From NCBI RefSeq assembly GCF_006864135.1, contig NZ_SADV01000009.1, positions 124,001-188,000 of the forward strand: a DNA stretch of 64,000 nucleotides, in the 5' to 3' direction. The translations under genes and the position numbers were made by a program. Every line of letters begins with the position of its first letter. Within the stretch, counting starts at the first letter, position 1. The DNA is from Lysinibacillus sphaericus (lineage in GTDB: Bacteria > Bacillota > Bacilli > Bacillales_A > Planococcaceae). The notes beneath the pieces are model-generated. The model saw nothing but the letters and a program-made list of their open reading frames with translations, did not search any database and was not told the DNA's origin. Below are positions 50,565-60,078 of the stretch, piece after piece.

Positions 50565-53500
50565 TTACATATTACGACGATATTGTCCGCCTACCTCGTA
50601 TAAAGCATTTGTGATTTGCCCTAAGCTAGCGACTTTGACAGTTTCCATAAGCTCCGCGAAAATATTACCGTTGTTTACAGCTACTTGTTGTAAACGAGCA
50701 AGAGCCGCTTCGTTCTCTCCTTCATGTTGCTTCCAGAAGGCTTGTAAATTATGAATTTGCGTCTCTTTTTCTTCCGTCGATGCACGCGCAATTTCCATAT
50801 TGTTAATGTCATCTTCTGAAGGTGGATTCGGATTTAAGTATGTGTTTACACCAATGATTGGTAACTCACCTGAATGCTTTAGCATCTCGTAGTGCATAGA
50901 TTCCTCTTGAATTTTACCACGTTGATATTGTGTTTCCATTGCACCTAGTACGCCACCACGATCATTGATACGATCAAACTCTTCAAGTACCGCTTCTTCT
51001 ACAAGGTCTGTTAACTCTTCTACGATAAACGCCCCTTGTAATGGATTTTCGTTTTTCGCTAAGCCATGTTCCTTCGTAATAATCATTTGAATAGCCATTG
51101 CACGACGTACAGATTCTTCCGTAGGCGTAGTAATGGCCTCATCATATGCATTTGTATGCAATGAATTACAGTTATCCTGTAATGCCATTAACGCCTGTAA
51201 CGTTGTGCGGATATCATTAAAATCAATCTCCTGTGCATGCAAACTGCGTCCAGATGTTTGGATATGATATTTTAATTTTTGTGCTCGTTCATTGGCGCCG
51301 TACTTATCACGCATTACAACTGCCCAAATACGACGGGCTACACGTCCAATAACCGTGTACTCTGGATCAAGTCCGTTAGAGAAGAAGAATGATAGATTTG
51401 GCGCAAAGTCGTCAATATTCATTCCTCGACTTAAATAATATTCCACATACGTAAAGCCATTTGCTAATGTGAAGGCCAATTGTGATATTGGGTTCGCACC
51501 AGCTTCGGCAATATGGTACCCAGAAATAGATACTGAGTAATAATTACGAACTTTATGATCGATAAAGTATTGCTGAATATCTCCCATCATTCGTAACGCA
51601 AACTCTGTTGAGAAAATGCATGTATTTTGCCCTTGGTCTTCTTTTAAAATATCTGCTTGCACGGTTCCACGTACAACCTGTAATGTTTTCTCTCGTGTCT
51701 CCGTAAATTCTTCTACTGATAAAGGTCGACCAAGTTCTCCCTCACGTAGTTTCACTTGCTGATCAATAGCCGTGTTCATGAACATCGCCAAAATAACCGG
51801 TGCTGGACCGTTAATTGTCATTGATACTGAAGTTGATGGTGCACATAAATCAAAGCCTGCATAAAGCTTTTTCATATCCTCTAGCGTACAAATTGAAACA
51901 CCCGATTCTCCAACCTTTCCATAAATATCTGGTCGGTAATCTGGATCCTCTCCGTATAACGTTACTGAATCAAATGCTGTTGATAAACGTTTTGCATCAT
52001 CATCTTTCGATAAATAATGGAATCGTTTATTCGTACGCTCAGGCGTTCCTTCACCAGCAAATTGTCGCTTCGGATCTTCACCTTCACGTTTAAATTGGAA
52101 TACCCCCGCTGTATACGGGAATTCACCAGGTACATTTTCTCTATAAACCCAGCGTAAAATTTCACCATAATCTACGAATTTCGGCAAGGCAACTTTAGGT
52201 ATTTTTGTACCTGAAAGGCTTATTGTCTTTAAAATTGTTCGAATTTCTTTATCACGAACTTTCGTGACAAATTCGTCTCCTGCATACGCTTCTTTTAAAG
52301 CATGCCAATTGTCCAATATACGTTTAGACTCAGCCGTTAATTCATCTCTAACGCCTTCTGCTAAAGAAGTGAGAGATGCGATAAGTGCATCATTTGGCGC
52401 TTTTTCCTTAACCGCTGCAATAGCTCCCTCTAATTGGAATAGACGACGAGCAAATTCTACCTGTTGCTCTGATTTTTTATGATAGCCACGCACAGTATCT
52501 GTCAGTTCTCGTAAATAATAACGACGATTGTTTGGAATGATAACATCTTGCTTTTGCGTTTTCGCAAATTGCTCATATCCCGTTTCCCAATTACTTCCTG
52601 TCTTCATATTAATGATATTTATTAATGCAGCAAATAAAGCATTCGTTCCTTTATCATTAAATTGACTGGCAATCGTACCGTACACAGGCATATTATCAAG
52701 TGATTCATCCCAAAGCTCACGTGAACGTTGATATTGCTTCTGCACTTGACGTAGCGCATCCTCAGAGCCTTTGCGTTCAAATTTATTGATGGCGATTACA
52801 TCCGCAAAATCAATCATATCAATTTTCTCAAGCTGTGTTGGAGCACCAAACTCACTTGTCATAACGTACATGGATAGATCCGTGTATTTTGTAATCTCGG
52901 CATCACCTTGGCCAATACCGCTTGTTTCAACAATGATTAAATCATAGCCCGCTACACGCGCTACATCTAGCACGTCCCCAATTGAAGCCGTAAGCTCTGT
53001 ACGAGATCCACGAGTTGCTAAACTACGCATATATACTCGATTATTAAAAATCGCATTCATACGAATTCGGTCACCAAGTAAAGCCCCACCTGTTTTTTGC
53101 TTTGTCGGATCGACAGAAAGAATAGCTACGCGTTTATCCGGAAACTCCTTTAGGAAACGACGAATTAATTCATCCGTTAAGGAAGATTTACCCGCACCAC
53201 CTGTTCCTGTAATACCTAATACAGGTGTTCCTTTTGAGCGTTTGCGAGCTTCTTCTAGCATCTTTTTCGTTTCTTCATCATCATTCGACTCAGCAGCAGT
53301 TATTAAATTTGCTAATATTTCTGGTGTTTCTGTCGTTATGGCATCCAACTTTTCTTGATAGTTACCTGTAGCAGTTGGGAAATCAGTCCCTTTAATTTTC
53401 TCATTAATCATCCCTTGTAACCCTAAGACACGACCATCCTCCGGCGAGAAAATCCCTGCAATCCCGTAAGCATGTAGCTCTTTAATTTCACGTGGTAAAA

Positions 53501-53813
53501 TAACACCACCGCCGCCACCATAAATTTTAATATGTGGCGCCCCTTTTTCACGCAACAAATCATACATATATTTAAAGTATTCCATATGTCCGCCTTGATA
53601 AGAAGATATCGCAATGCCTTGAGCATCCTCTTGTATCGCAGCATTTACGACTTCTTCCACGGAGCGATTATGTCCTAAATGGATTACCTCTACACCGCTT
53701 GATTGTAAAATACGTCGCATAATGTTAACCGAAGCATCATGTCCATCAAAAAGACTCGATGCTGTAACAAAACGTACGTGATTTTTTGGACGATATACTT
53801 CTACCTTTGTCAT
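50565..53813 (-). CDS. icmF: Fused isobutyryl-CoA mutase IcmF
   Basis: IcmF interconverts isobutyryl-CoA and n-butyryl-CoA with adenosylcobalamin. The 1082-residue fusion has a B12-binding domain (about 10-140, with the DGHDAS motif at 23-28 that binds cobalt through His25), a MeaB-like G-protein chaperone domain (about 190-420, P-loop GTGGAGKS at 203-210) and the large mutase domain (about 560-1082). The G domain gates cofactor loading. The ATG at 53813 has only a weak ribosome site (GTGGGGAT). Nearby genes for acyl-CoA oxidation and B12 activation fit a role in branched-chain acyl-CoA use. Confidence 0.94.
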   Translation of the reverse strand: MTKVEVYRPKNHVRFVTASSLFDGHDASVNIMRRILQSSGVEVIHLGHNRSVEEVVNAAIQEDAQGIAISSYQGGHMEYFKYMYDLLREKGAPHIKIYGGGGGVILPREIKELHAYGIAGIFSPEDGRVLGLQGMINEKIKGTDFPTATGNYQEKLDAITTETPEILANLITAAESNDDEETKKMLEEARKRSKGTPVLGITGTGGAGKSSLTDELIRRFLKEFPDKRVAILSVDPTKQKTGGALLGDRIRMNAIFNNRVYMRSLATRGSRTELTASIGDVLDVARVAGYDLIIVETSGIGQGDAEITKYTDLSMYVMTSEFGAPTQLEKIDMIDFADVIAINKFERKGSEDALRQVQKQYQRSRELWDESLDNMPVYGTIASQFNDKGTNALFAALINIINMKTGSNWETGYEQFAKTQKQDVIIPNNRRYYLRELTDTVRGYHKKSEQQVEFARRLFQLEGAIAAVKEKAPNDALIASLTSLAEGVRDELTAESKRILDNWHALKEAYAGDEFVTKVRDKEIRTILKTISLSGTKIPKVALPKFVDYGEILRWVYRENVPGEFPYTAGVFQFKREGEDPKRQFAGEGTPERTNKRFHYLSKDDDAKRLSTAFDSVTLYGEDPDYRPDIYGKVGESGVSICTLEDMKKLYAGFDLCAPSTSVSMTINGPAPVILAMFMNTAIDQQVKLREGELGRPLSVEEFTETREKTLQVVRGTVQADILKEDQGQNTCIFSTEFALRMMGDIQQYFIDHKVRNYYSVSISGYHIAEAGANPISQLAFTLANGFTYVEYYLSRGMNIDDFAPNLSFFFSNGLDPEYTVIGRVARRIWAVVMRDKYGANERAQKLKYHIQTSGRSLHAQEIDFNDIRTTLQALMALQDNCNSLHTNAYDEAITTPTEESVRRAMAIQMIITKEHGLAKNENPLQGAFIVEELTDLVEEAVLEEFDRINDRGGVLGAMETQYQRGKIQEESMHYEMLKHSGELPIIGVNTYLNPNPPSEDDINNMEIARASTEEKETQIHNLQAFWKQHEGENEAALARLQQVAVNNGNIFAELMETVKVASLGQITNALYEVGGQYRRNM

Positions 53814-53859
53814 ATGAAATCCCCACTTTCTCCCCTTAATGTTCTTTATCTGCTCATCT

Positions 53860-54260
53860 TCATAACGTGGGGTTGATTTCCGTTCCGACTGGGCGCTTTG
53901 TTGCTGTCGCTTCGCTTTCGCACAGAAAACATTTGTTGCTGTCGCTTCGCTTTCGCACAGAAAACATTTGTTGCTGCCGCTTCGCTTTCGCTACAGAAAA
54001 CATTTGTTGCTGTCGCTTCGCTTTCGCACAGTCAAAACATTTGCTGCCGCTACTTTAACACTTCGCTTTCGCACAGAAAACATCCGCAACGCTGCAGGGT
54101 CTAGGGCCAACACGATGTTGATCACGAAGGCGTTATCACAGGATGTGATGCTTTTAGCATTCGTTCCTCTATCGCTGATCCCCGAGAAGTCGCCCAGTCT
54201 CCACTCCAATCAACTTATTTACATCGCATACGTTTTTACCAAAAACTATCCCCTACTTTT
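53860..54260 (+). repeat. Type A interspersed repeat, copy 9, with a 35-bp array
   Basis: Terminal inverted repeats: GTTGATT (53872-53878) and GACTGGGCG (53887-53895) on the left, CGCCCAGTC (54191-54199) and AATCAAC (54208-54214) on the right. Units starting at 53898, 53933, 53968 and 54004, with a fifth diverged one to 54088, share GTCGCTTCGCTTTCGCACAG. Then come the stems CCAAC/GTTG (54107-54120), ACGAAGGC/GCATTCGT (54124-54164) and ATCAC/GTGAT (54135-54149). The element lies between tetR and icmF. Confidence 0.8.
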
Positions 54261-54279
54261 GGTGATGAGCTTTTTTATA

Positions 54280-54470
54280 CATCAATTTCGCCTTGGCGTA
54301 ATTGCGTCCGGATTTTGAAATGTGCGGGCACAAGTCATTCCTTTCAAAATCCGTGCCATCCGCCGGAGGCTTTAGGCCAACATGATGTTGGTCACTCAGT
54401 CGTTGCCATAGGACGTGGCGTTCTTAGACTGAGTTCCTCTATTTCAGTAGGTGTTTGGACACCCAATGAA
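54280..54470 (-). repeat. Type B interspersed repeat, copy 10 (full-length)
   Basis: In plus-strand order: hairpin ATTTCGCC-TT-GGCGTAAT (near 54287), GCGTCCGG, an 11-bp hairpin GGATTTTGAAA/TTTCAAAATCC, GCCGGAGGC, the stems CCAAC/GTTGG (54377-54391), ACTCAGTC/GACTGAGT (54394-54434) and GCCAT/GTGGC (54405-54419), and the end hairpin near GGTGTTTGGACACC. It directly follows the type A copy. Confidence 0.8.
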
Positions 54471-54534
54471 AAGGATCCACATCGGCATTTATCTCCTCAC
54501 CTTCAAAGATCGGCGTCAACTGCTGGATGAAGAT

Positions 54535-54578
54535 AAAAAAAGTCGGTAATTGCAATGTCGCACTATGCAATTACCGAC
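54535..54578 (-). terminator. Terminator after tetR
   Basis: A 13-bp perfect stem (GTCGGTAATTGCA at 54542-54554, complement at 54566-54578) is followed by seven T residues on the minus strand, 17 nt past the tetR stop. Confidence 0.93.
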
Positions 54579-54594
54579 AACCCCTTTACGGAAC

Positions 54595-55230
54595 TTATTT
54601 GAACCCCTTTATGCCTGAAATAAACAATGTTATTTGCATTTCAATAAATTCGTCAATAGAGTGCTGACGATGGAGCGCCCATTTACGGAATGCCCAGCTT
54701 TGTCCAGAAACGACTAAGTTATTTGCTGCCAAGTGAATTTGTTGATCCGTCATCGTTATTTCACCTGATTGCACACAGCGTTGTAGTAATCGCTCAAAAG
54801 TACCAACCATTTCAAACTCTTTACTAAATACATAGCGTTGTGCTTCTTTTGATAATGATTTAGTTTCCTGATACATGATTGTCATCTCATCAACCATACT
54901 ATCAATTTGCAAGAAATACTCTCGAATCATTTCCTTTAACTCTTCTATAGTTCCTGCCTTAATCTCATAACTTGAAAGTCGCTCCATCGCCTGGTGATAA
55001 ATACTATCACATACAAGATAAAGGACATCTTCCTTAGTACGAATATATTCATATAATGTTCCGATACTAAAGCCTGCAGCTTTTGCGATTTCTCTCGTGG
55101 TAGCACGATGAAAACCTTTTTCTTTAAATAATTTAATGGCTCCCTCTATCATTTGTTCTCGACGAATGGCGATGAGATTTTCATCTTTTACCGTCGACTG
55201 TACTTGGGGTCTTTTATCTCTTTCTGTCAT
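54595..55230 (-). CDS. TetR-family regulator, FadR-like
   Basis: A 211-residue TetR/AcrR repressor. The helix-turn-helix (about residues 25-70) includes IEGAIKLFKEKGFHRATTRE and FSIGTLYEYIRTKEDVLY; the C-terminal part is an all-helical ligand domain. It begins 3 nt after the acdA stop without a clear ribosome site, so translation is probably coupled. Its place as last gene of a beta-oxidation operon, and the two FadR-like palindromes at 59934 and 62408, suggest an acyl-CoA-responsive repressor of the B. subtilis FadR type. The ligand is inference. Confidence 0.85.
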   Translation of the reverse strand: MTERDKRPQVQSTVKDENLIAIRREQMIEGAIKLFKEKGFHRATTREIAKAAGFSIGTLYEYIRTKEDVLYLVCDSIYHQAMERLSSYEIKAGTIEELKEMIREYFLQIDSMVDEMTIMYQETKSLSKEAQRYVFSKEFEMVGTFERLLQRCVQSGEITMTDQQIHLAANNLVVSGQSWAFRKWALHRQHSIDEFIEMQITLFISGIKGFK

Positions 55231-55233
55231 ACG

Positions 55234-56370
55234 TTATTTTGTCAACATACGAGAGATAACAAGTCGTTGAATCTCTTGTGTACCTTCATAAATTTGTGTG
55301 ATTTTTGCATCACGCATGAAGCGCTCAACAGGATAATCTTTCGTATATCCATACCCACCAAAGACTTGAACCGCCTCAGTCGTTACATTCATCGCAGTAT
55401 CGCCAGCCATTAATTTTGCCATTGCAGATGCTTTACCATAAGGTAGACCATTTGATTCCAACCAAGCCGCTTGGTATGTAAGCAGTCGAGATGCTTCAAT
55501 TTGAGTTGCCATATCCGCTAGTTTAAAGGAGACACCTTGGTTAGCAGTAATCGGTTTACCAAATTGCACGCGCTCTTTACCGTATTCAACCGCTGCATCC
55601 AATGCGCCTTGTGCAATCCCTACAGCTTGTGCCGCAATACCATTACGTCCTCCATCAAGTGTTGTCATCGCAATTTTAAAGCCTTCTCCCTCAGCTCCAA
55701 GCATGTTTTCTTTCGGAACGCGACAGTTATCAAAAATAATTTCAGTTGTAGGAGATGAACGAATTCCTAGTTTTTTCTCCTTCTTCCCTACCGAGAAACC
55801 TTCAAAGCCAGCTTCAACGATAAAAGCAGTTGTGCCATGTTTAGCTTCTGGATCTGTTACTGCAAATACAACATATGTATCTGCTACTCCACCATTGGTA
55901 ATGAAAATCTTCGAGCCGTTTAAAATATAATCATCACCATCAAGTTTTGCATATGTTCTCATGCCACCAGCATCAGAGCCTGATCCTGGCTCTGTTAAGC
56001 CATATGCACCGATATGTTTACCTTCTGCCATTGGACGAAGATATTTTTGTTTTTGTTCTTCCGTACCGAATTTAAAAATCGGCCATCCAGCAAGTGAAGT
56101 ATGTGCTGATAAAGTTACCCCTGTTGAGGCACATACACGTGATAATTCTTCTACAGCAATGACATATGCAAGATAATCAAAGCCTGCACCACCGTATTCT
56201 TCTGGCCATGGAATACCTGTTAACCCTAGCTCCGCCATTTTATCGAAAATTGCACGGTCAAATTCTTCGTTCTCGTCACGTTCAGCTGCTGTTGGTGCTA
56301 CTTCATTAATAGCGAAATCACGAATCATTTCGCGTAATTGCTCATGCTCTTCTGATAATTGAAAGTTCAT
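55234..56370 (-). CDS. acdA: Acyl-CoA dehydrogenase (AcdA-like)
   Basis: An FAD enzyme that oxidises acyl-CoA to trans-2-enoyl-CoA. The 378-residue protein has the signatures [15 protein letters not shown] and [20 protein letters not shown], with the catalytic base Glu362. The ATG at 56370 follows GGGGAAATG weakly. It sits after mmgC with a 243-nt gap that holds two direct repeats, and is coupled to tetR. Substrate is probably a short or branched acyl-CoA; this cannot be fixed from the sequence alone. Confidence 0.93.
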   Translation of the reverse strand: MNFQLSEEHEQLREMIRDFAINEVAPTAAERDENEEFDRAIFDKMAELGLTGIPWPEEYGGAGFDYLAYVIAVEELSRVCASTGVTLSAHTSLAGWPIFKFGTEEQKQKYLRPMAEGKHIGAYGLTEPGSGSDAGGMRTYAKLDGDDYILNGSKIFITNGGVADTYVVFAVTDPEAKHGTTAFIVEAGFEGFSVGKKEKKLGIRSSPTTEIIFDNCRVPKENMLGAEGEGFKIAMTTLDGGRNGIAAQAVGIAQGALDAAVEYGKERVQFGKPITANQGVSFKLADMATQIEASRLLTYQAAWLESNGLPYGKASAMAKLMAGDTAMNVTTEAVQVFGGYGYTKDYPVERFMRDAKITQIYEGTQEIQRLVISRMLTK

Positions 56371-56476
56371 TGTCCATTTCCCCTTTTCGTTAGACTCTAT
56401 TAGTGCTATATTGTTGATTTCAATTTTTGATAATGTTCCTGCTATATTGCTTCGAGAAACTGAGCAAATTTTGGTT

Positions 56477-56550
56477 ACCTGATCCGTTCTTCGAGGTACC
56501 TAGGCGATTCATTGCATGACCTGATCGGTTTTCCAGGTTACCCGAGCGTT
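56477..56550. repeat. Two 42-bp-spaced direct repeats in the mmgC-acdA gap
   Basis: ACCTGATCCGTTCTTCGAGG (from 56477) and ACCTGATCGGTTTTCCAGG (from 56519) each end near a GCG. Each copy can fold through ACCT/AGGT. Spacing is exactly 42 bp, four helical turns. The ends 56371-56476 hold nothing else clear. Confidence 0.5.
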
Positions 56551-56614
56551 TTATTTTAGCAATCGACATCCGACATCATCCTTGAAAAATCAACAATGCA
56601 ACAAACATCAAACC

Positions 56615-57751
56615 TTATTTAAGTAAATGTTTACTAATGACTAGCTTTTGAATTTCACTTGTACCCTCGTATATTTCTGTCACTTTTGCATCTCGGAAAT
56701 AACGCTCTACTGGATAATCTTTTGTATAGCCATAGCCACCAAAAATCTGTATAGCGTCTAGCGCTGTTTGCACTGCTGTACGAGAGGCAAAAAGTTTTGC
56801 CATCGAGGCCTCCGCTCCACACGGTAACCCTTTTGTGCGTAAATCCGCTGCCCGATAGACTAATAATTTCACTGCTTCTACAGCAGTCGCCATATCAGCA
56901 AGCTTGAAGCCAACACCTTGTTGCGCTGCAATAGGCTTTCCAAATTGAACACGTTCTTTGGCATATGCAGTGGCTGCCTCTAGCGCTGCTTCAGCAATAC
57001 CTAGAGCTTGTGCTGCGATTCCAATACGTCCAACATCTAAATTGGCCATTGCAATTTTAAAGCCTTCCCCTTCCTCCCCAAGAAGGTTTGCGGCTGGAAT
57101 GCGACAGTTGTCGAATGTTAGTTGAACTGTACGTGAGCCGTGTAAGCCCATTTTATGTTCATCTTTACCTACGATTAAGCCCTGAGTTCCTTTTTCAACA
57201 ATAAATGCTGAAATACCATGTGTTTTTTCAGTAGGTTTCGTTGAGGCAAAGACAATATAAACATCCGCTTCTCCACCGTTTGTAATAAACACCTTGGAAC
57301 CGTTGATGACATATTCATCTCCATCTCGCACCGCTTTGGATTGTAAAGAGCCAGCATCTGAACCAGCGCTAGGCTCCGTTAAACAAAATGCCCCTAAATA
57401 TTCACCTGCAGCAAGCTTTGGAACATAACGTTTCTTTTGTTCATCGTTGCCGAAATAAATAATGGGATTTGTTCCAACCGAAGTATGCACAGATAAAATA
57501 ACCCCCATTACTGCGCTAACCTTCGATAGTTCATTGATAGCAATTATGTACGATGTAAAATCCATCGCTGAGCCGCCTAATTCCTCAGGCGCCGTAATCC
57601 CCATTAAACCTAATTCTCCCATTTGTGCAAGGAGCTTACGCGGAAACTCTCCTGCCTCCATTCGTTCTACCCACGGTTCGATTTTATCCTGAGCGAAATT
57701 ACGAACCATATCACGCATCATTATTTGTTCATCTGTAAATTGTAAATGCAT
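56615..57751 (-). CDS. mmgC: Acyl-CoA dehydrogenase (MmgC-like)
   Basis: A second FAD acyl-CoA dehydrogenase, 378 residues, with FCLTEPSAGSDAGSL and the catalytic Glu362 in EIYEGTSEIQKLVI. It is about as long as AcdA but clearly distinct in sequence (for example FVRNFAQDKIEPWVERM-type N-terminus). B. subtilis MmgC, in an mmgA-mmgB-mmgC operon, is the counterpart by order: thiolase, hydroxyacyl-CoA dehydrogenase, acyl-CoA dehydrogenase. The ATG at 57751 follows GGGGTG. Confidence 0.92.
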   Translation of the reverse strand: MHLQFTDEQIMMRDMVRNFAQDKIEPWVERMEAGEFPRKLLAQMGELGLMGITAPEELGGSAMDFTSYIIAINELSKVSAVMGVILSVHTSVGTNPIIYFGNDEQKKRYVPKLAAGEYLGAFCLTEPSAGSDAGSLQSKAVRDGDEYVINGSKVFITNGGEADVYIVFASTKPTEKTHGISAFIVEKGTQGLIVGKDEHKMGLHGSRTVQLTFDNCRIPAANLLGEEGEGFKIAMANLDVGRIGIAAQALGIAEAALEAATAYAKERVQFGKPIAAQQGVGFKLADMATAVEAVKLLVYRAADLRTKGLPCGAEASMAKLFASRTAVQTALDAIQIFGGYGYTKDYPVERYFRDAKVTEIYEGTSEIQKLVISKHLLK

Positions 57752-57799
57752 CTATAATGTCACCCCTGTAAGTTGTCCCGTAGCATTACACTTCGTTGT

Positions 57800-57827
57800 G
57801 AATAATCCCATCCCCATAGGATTATTC
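57800..57827 (-). other. Hairpin overlapping the mmgB stop codon
   Basis: GAATAATCC (57800-57808) pairs with GGATTATTC (57819-57827), across the stop codon at 57822. No T run follows. It could modulate read-through or protect the upstream message. Confidence 0.45.
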
Positions 57828-58676
57828 GTAAACGTAAAAGCCTCTTCCAGATTTTTTACCTAGCCATCCTGCTGCCACATATTTACGAAGCAATGGACAA
57901 GGTCTATATTTACTATCACCTAAGCCCTCATGTAAAATCTCCATGATGGATAGACATGTATCAAGACCAATGAAATCTGCTAATGTTAATGGCCCCATCG
58001 GATGATTCATTCCGAGCTTCATTACATCATCAATAGCTTCTTTCGATGCTACACCCTCATACAATGCGTAGATCGCTTCATTAATCATTGGTAATAAAAT
58101 ACGATTCGAAATAAAGCCTGGGAAGTCATTTACTTCCACTGGCGTTTTTGATAATTTTACTGTCATGTCTTCAACCGCTTTGTAGACTTCATCACTTGTA
58201 GCTAACCCTCTAATAATTTCTACTAGCTTCATAACAGGTACCGGATTCATAAAGTGCATACCAATTACTTGCTCTGGACGATTTGTTACAGCTGCAATTT
58301 CCGTAATTGGTAAAGATGATGTATTCGTAGCTAAAATGGCATGTGCCGGTGCTATCTGATCAATTTGCTTAAAGATGGATTGTTTTACTTCCATATTTTC
58401 CACTGCTGCCTCGATGATAATATCTACATCACTAGCATCCTGTAAATCTAGTGACATATTAATACGACCTAGAATGGCTGCCTTCTCTTCCTCAGTTTTA
58501 CGACCCTTTTCGACATCACGTGTCAGGTTTTTCGTAATGACTCCCAAACCACGTTCGAAAAATTCTTGCTTCATGTCGTTCAGTTTGACATCATAACCAG
58601 CTTGTGCACAAACTTGTGCAATGCCGGAGCCCATTTGCCCAGCACCAATAACCATTACTTTTTGAATTCCCATCAT
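57822..58676 (-). CDS. mmgB: 3-hydroxybutyryl-CoA dehydrogenase
   Basis: Oxidises 3-hydroxyacyl-CoA with NAD(P)+. The 284-residue protein has the dinucleotide site [13 protein letters not shown], the catalytic segment [15 protein letters not shown] with its His, and the C-terminal [16 protein letters not shown] motif. It overlaps the thiolase stop by 4 nt. Corresponds to B. subtilis MmgB. Confidence 0.94.
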   Translation of the reverse strand: MMGIQKVMVIGAGQMGSGIAQVCAQAGYDVKLNDMKQEFFERGLGVITKNLTRDVEKGRKTEEEKAAILGRINMSLDLQDASDVDIIIEAAVENMEVKQSIFKQIDQIAPAHAILATNTSSLPITEIAAVTNRPEQVIGMHFMNPVPVMKLVEIIRGLATSDEVYKAVEDMTVKLSKTPVEVNDFPGFISNRILLPMINEAIYALYEGVASKEAIDDVMKLGMNHPMGPLTLADFIGLDTCLSIMEILHEGLGDSKYRPCPLLRKYVAAGWLGKKSGRGFYVYE

Positions 58677-59878
58677 TCATGTCCCCCTGTTTTCGGTACT
58701 TCAATCATAATTGCATCGCCTTGCCCTCCACCTGAGCAGATAGCAGCAATTCCGATACCACCGCCACGGCGCTTTAATTCATGAGCAAGTGTTAAAATAA
58801 TGCGTGCTCCAGATGCTCCGATTGGATGACCTAGTGCAACTGCACCACCGTTAACATTGACCTTTTCAGCATCTAAATCCGCCAACTGCTTGCTAACAAG
58901 AGCTACAGCTGCAAATGCTTCATTGATTTCGATCAAGTCAATGTCAGCTAATGATTTCCCCGTCTTTTTCAGTAATTTGTTAATGACAAGCCCTGGTGTT
59001 TGTGGGAAGTTCTCTGGCTCAATAGCAACCTCTTCATGGCCGATAATAACCGCAAGTGGCTCTCTGCCTTCACGAGTTGCACGTTCCTCACTCATTACTA
59101 CTAAGGCACATGCACCATCGTTAACGCCAGGTGCATTACCTGCTGTAATTGTTCCATCCTTGTCAAAGGCTGGTTTGAGTTTTGCAAGTACCTCCATTGA
59201 TGTACCAGCCCTTGGTGCCTCGTCTGTATCGACTTGAAGCGGTTCTCCCTTACGTTGTGGAATTTCCACAGGCACGATTTCTTCAGCAAAGTAACCTTTT
59301 TCAATTGCTGCTAGTGCACGTTCATGACTGCGAACCGACCAAGCATCCTGCTCCTCACGGCTTAACGAATATTCTTTCGCCGTTGTATTACCGTAGCTTC
59401 CCATATGCGGCCTTGCCTTATTAAAAGCACATGTTAAGCCATCATATAGCATGCCATCCACCATTGTTGAGTCGCCCATGCGTAAGCCTGTTCGACCATT
59501 TTGTAGATAATACGGTGCATTGGACATGGACTCCATACCACCAGCGATCATTACTTCTTCGTCCCCTAATCGAATTAGCTGATCTGCTAGTGTTACAGCA
59601 CGCATCCCTGACGCACAAACCTTGTTAATCGTTTCTGTTTTCACTGCTATTGGTAAATTTGCTTTGATCGCAGCCTGCCTTGAGGGAATTTGGCCCTGTC
59701 CCCCTTGTAAAACGGAGCCTAAAATTACTTCATTCACTTCATCAGGCGAGATATTCGCTTTCTCAAGTGCCCCCTTTATGGCGATTGCACCTAAGTCACT
59801 TGCACTTAATGCTGATAGTGAACCTCCAAACTTACCAAATGCAGTTCTTGCTCCTGCTAAAATTACAGCTCTATTCAA
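58673..59878 (-). CDS. mmgA: Acetyl-CoA C-acyltransferase (thiolase)
   Basis: Thiolytic cleavage (or condensation) of 3-ketoacyl-CoA. The 401-residue protein has catalytic Cys88 ([11 protein letters not shown]), His in [12 protein letters not shown] and Cys in [12 protein letters not shown] prefer a TTG start at 59878 ([19 protein letters not shown]), 8 nt after AAAGGGG; a GTG three codons upstream overlaps that ribosome site. It is the first gene of the mmgA-mmgB-mmgC-acdA-tetR group. Confidence 0.93.
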   Translation of the reverse strand: MNRAVILAGARTAFGKFGGSLSALSASDLGAIAIKGALEKANISPDEVNEVILGSVLQGGQGQIPSRQAAIKANLPIAVKTETINKVCASGMRAVTLADQLIRLGDEEVMIAGGMESMSNAPYYLQNGRTGLRMGDSTMVDGMLYDGLTCAFNKARPHMGSYGNTTAKEYSLSREEQDAWSVRSHERALAAIEKGYFAEEIVPVEIPQRKGEPLQVDTDEAPRAGTSMEVLAKLKPAFDKDGTITAGNAPGVNDGACALVVMSEERATREGREPLAVIIGHEEVAIEPENFPQTPGLVINKLLKKTGKSLADIDLIEINEAFAAVALVSKQLADLDAEKVNVNGGAVALGHPIGASGARIILTLAHELKRRGGGIGIAAICSGGGQGDAIMIEVPKTGGHE

Positions 59879-59933
59879 GTAAAACACCCCTTTTGTTTTA
59901 CGTTTCCAGAAGAAGTATTGGAAGCTTCTATGT

Positions 59934-59951
59934 TGACTGAACGCTCGCTCG
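59934..59951 (-). promoter_or_regulatory. Candidate FadR-type operator before mmgA
   Basis: TGACTGAACGCTCGCTCG is an imperfect 18-bp palindrome. On the minus strand a TAGAAG -10-like hexamer lies 5 nt beyond it. It resembles the palindrome before fadF and the B. subtilis FadR box TGAATGAMTANTCATTCA. Confidence 0.55.
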
Positions 59952-59964
59952 ACCTCTAGCTATG

Positions 59965-59994
59965 AAAAATGGGAGTTTATAGTTCAACTCCCAT
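59965..59994 (-). terminator. Terminator after fadF
   Basis: ATGGGAGTT (59969-59977) pairs with AACTCCCAT (59986-59994), then TTTTTCAT on the minus strand, about 85 nt past the fadF stop. Confidence 0.75.
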
Positions 59995-60078
59995 CTCCAT
60001 TTAATCTTATTCTACAAAACAATTATTTATTGTGCAATTTATATTTTTCAGACAACTAAAATATTTCTGCAATAGCCA

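Noticed and set aside
53814-53870. Cobalamin riboswitch upstream of icmF
   Set aside because: The upstream region is occupied by the type A repeat and shows no B12-box-like sequence.
53898-54104. 35-bp repeats that resemble a CRISPR array, and open frames reading [14 protein letters not shown]-like peptides across them
   Set aside because: The units follow each other directly with no unique spacers and no cas genes are near. The peptides are only the repeat read in a frame, with no ribosome site.
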